From positions 1 to 6,147 of the forward strand of contig JAJZDO010000943.1 in assembly GCA_021805955.1 (NCBI GenBank): 6,147 nt of DNA, in the 5' to 3' direction. The translations under genes and the position numbers were made by a program. Of the stretch, positions 5,208 through 6,147 are shown piece by piece; the stretch's first letter is position 1; the number at the start of each line of letters is the position of its first letter. The DNA comes from Acidobacteriota bacterium (GTDB taxonomy: Bacteria; Acidobacteriota; Terriglobia; Terriglobales; Acidobacteriaceae). The notes under the pieces were generated by a model. It ran no database searches. It saw only the letters and a program-made list of their open reading frames with translations, and was not told where the DNA came from.

Positions 5208-6147
5208 ATGAGTACGCTCACCCATCCCGAAACAAAAACATCCGCAGGGCCAGCCATCGAAAACAGCGCGGAGCAAGCTGCTCTGCTGTTCGAGTACAGT
5301 TCGGCGGCCGACCCGATTGCGTCCGGAAGCATCCCCCCGATTCCCTATTCTGAATTTCCCGCCGATCTCTACGCAACCGGACCCAGCCGCATCATCCCGC
5401 TGGATCTGTCGCAGGCGCTGAAGTGTGCCGCGCCCGCCAGTACGCCGTCGCTTGCCGCCAGCTTTCTTCGCATCGAAGCCGGCGATCGAATCGAGACGTC
5501 TGCCAATTCGACCTCGGAACTTTTTTATGTCATTCGTGGAAAAGGCACGTCGACCATTGGCGACAGGCAGATTGCCTGGTCGCAAGGAGATTTTTTTACC
5601 GTCCCCGGAGGCGGGGCACTGCATCATGGTCAAGAGACATCGGCATTATATTGGGTCAACGATCAGCCGCTTCTCGAGTATCTCGGTGTGCAGCGGAGCC
5701 ATGCGCGTTTCACCGCGGCACATTACACCCGAAGCGAGTTGGCGAAAGCACTGGAACAGGCAGCCAACGATCCTAAGGCGGCGACGAGAAGCCGCGTCAG
5801 CCTGATTCTCGGCAACCCAAACTGCATGCAGACCATGACCGTCACCCCTGTTCTGTGGGCCATGTACGGCCTGATCGAACCCAACACCCGGCAGCTTCCG
5901 CACCGTCATCAATCGGTCGCGCTGGATCTGATCATCGACGCCAAACCGGGCTGCTACACCTTAGTCGGCACGGAACTAGGCTCCGACGGCCATATCAAGA
6001 ATCCCACGCGCGTTGACTGGAAGTCCGGAGCCGCCTTTGTCACCCCGCCCGGCTACTGGCATGAGCATCACAATGAGTCTGGTGAGCGCGCCTACCTGAC
6101 ACCGATTCAAGATGCGGGTCTGCACACGTACCTGCGCACCCTCGACG
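5208..6147 (+). CDS. Bicupin protein, gentisate/hydroxynaphthoate dioxygenase-like (3' partial)
   Basis: The frame from ATG 5208 stays open to the window edge: 313 complete codons and one extra base, no stop. It begins MSTLTHPETKTSAGP, with no signal peptide. Two cupin beta-barrels are visible. The first (about 80-160) has ELFYVIRGKGTSTIGD and the second-motif region GDFFTVPGGGALHHG, but where a cupin metal site has HxH it reads ETSANS, so two of the metal-ligand histidines are missing. The second (about 215-310) has LPHRHQSVALDLI with H232 and H234, then GAAFVTPPGYWHEHHN at 274-289, which fits G(x5)PxG(x2)H(x3)N exactly and supplies H285. The two-barrel layout and the W-x-SG...WHEH stretch resemble gentisate 1,2-dioxygenase and 1-hydroxy-2-naphthoate dioxygenase relatives, which open aromatic rings with Fe(II). 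Substrate and activity cannot be told from sequence, and a non-catalytic cupin is possible. It probably has its own promoter after hemB. Confidence 0.85.
   Translation, partial: MSTLTHPETKTSAGPAIENSAEQAALLFEYSSAADPIASGSIPPIPYSEFPADLYATGPSRIIPLDLSQALKCAAPASTPSLAASFLRIEAGDRIETSANSTSELFYVIRGKGTSTIGDRQIAWSQGDFFTVPGGGALHHGQETSALYWVNDQPLLEYLGVQRSHARFTAAHYTRSELAKALEQAANDPKAATRSRVSLILGNPNCMQTMTVTPVLWAMYGLIEPNTRQLPHRHQSVALDLIIDAKPGCYTLVGTELGSDGHIKNPTRVDWKSGAAFVTPPGYWHEHHNESGERAYLTPIQDAGLHTYLRTLD

Noticed and set aside
5425..5805. Plus-strand open frames of 117-126 codons inside the bicupin region
   Set aside because: They are alternative frames of the bicupin gene, which has the good ribosome binding site and two cupin motifs in the frame starting at 5208.
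1..6147. A new defence, mobile or multi-gene system
   Set aside because: All intact genes are a housekeeping pump, a heme enzyme, a cupin and a small membrane protein, on mixed strands. There are no repeats, integrase, nuclease, toxin or array to support such a system.

Overview
The window looks like a chromosomal, moderately GC-rich bacterial segment carrying mostly housekeeping genes. The divergent large membrane pyrophosphatase, a zinc-type HemB, a DUF362 remnant and a bicupin protein together suggest an Acidobacteriota-like or similar soil bacterium. That placement is inferred from protein character only. I see no phage, transposon, CRISPR array, tRNA or rRNA.

Layout. (1) 21-2612, minus strand: a complete membrane-bound ion-pumping inorganic pyrophosphatase (hppA) of an unusually long, sequence-divergent type. 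It has two well-supported translation starts 147 bases apart. (2) 2613-2874: intergenic, with a candidate hppA promoter (perfect TTGACA on the minus strand) and no convincing gene. (3) 2875 to about 3270, minus strand: a broken DUF362-family gene whose conserved C-terminal part is spread over two frames. At least one single-base lesion can be located and the 5' half is missing. (4) 3271-3519: no gene, but it carries repeated ATTGCA/TGCAAT hexamers and small inverted repeats. (5) 3520-4083, plus strand: a small zinc-ribbon membrane protein of unknown function. (6) 4158-5147, plus strand: hemB, porphobilinogen synthase, with no Shine-Dalgarno sequence and a -10-like box just before the ATG, so possibly leaderless. 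(7) 5208 to the window end, plus strand: a bicupin protein resembling the gentisate / 1-hydroxy-2-naphthoate dioxygenase group, open at the 3' edge, with a perfect TATAAT box just after the hemB stop.

The genes do not form an obvious pathway. The pump uses pyrophosphate from biosynthesis to energise the membrane, HemB makes the first pyrrole of heme and other tetrapyrroles, and the bicupin may be an aromatic ring-cleaving dioxygenase or a relative that has lost that activity. Each intact gene seems to have its own promoter or start signals. I found no clear sign of a new multi-gene system. The best leads are the N-terminal architecture and altered active-site motif of the pyrophosphatase, and the bicupin whose likely metal site lies in the second rather than the first cupin.
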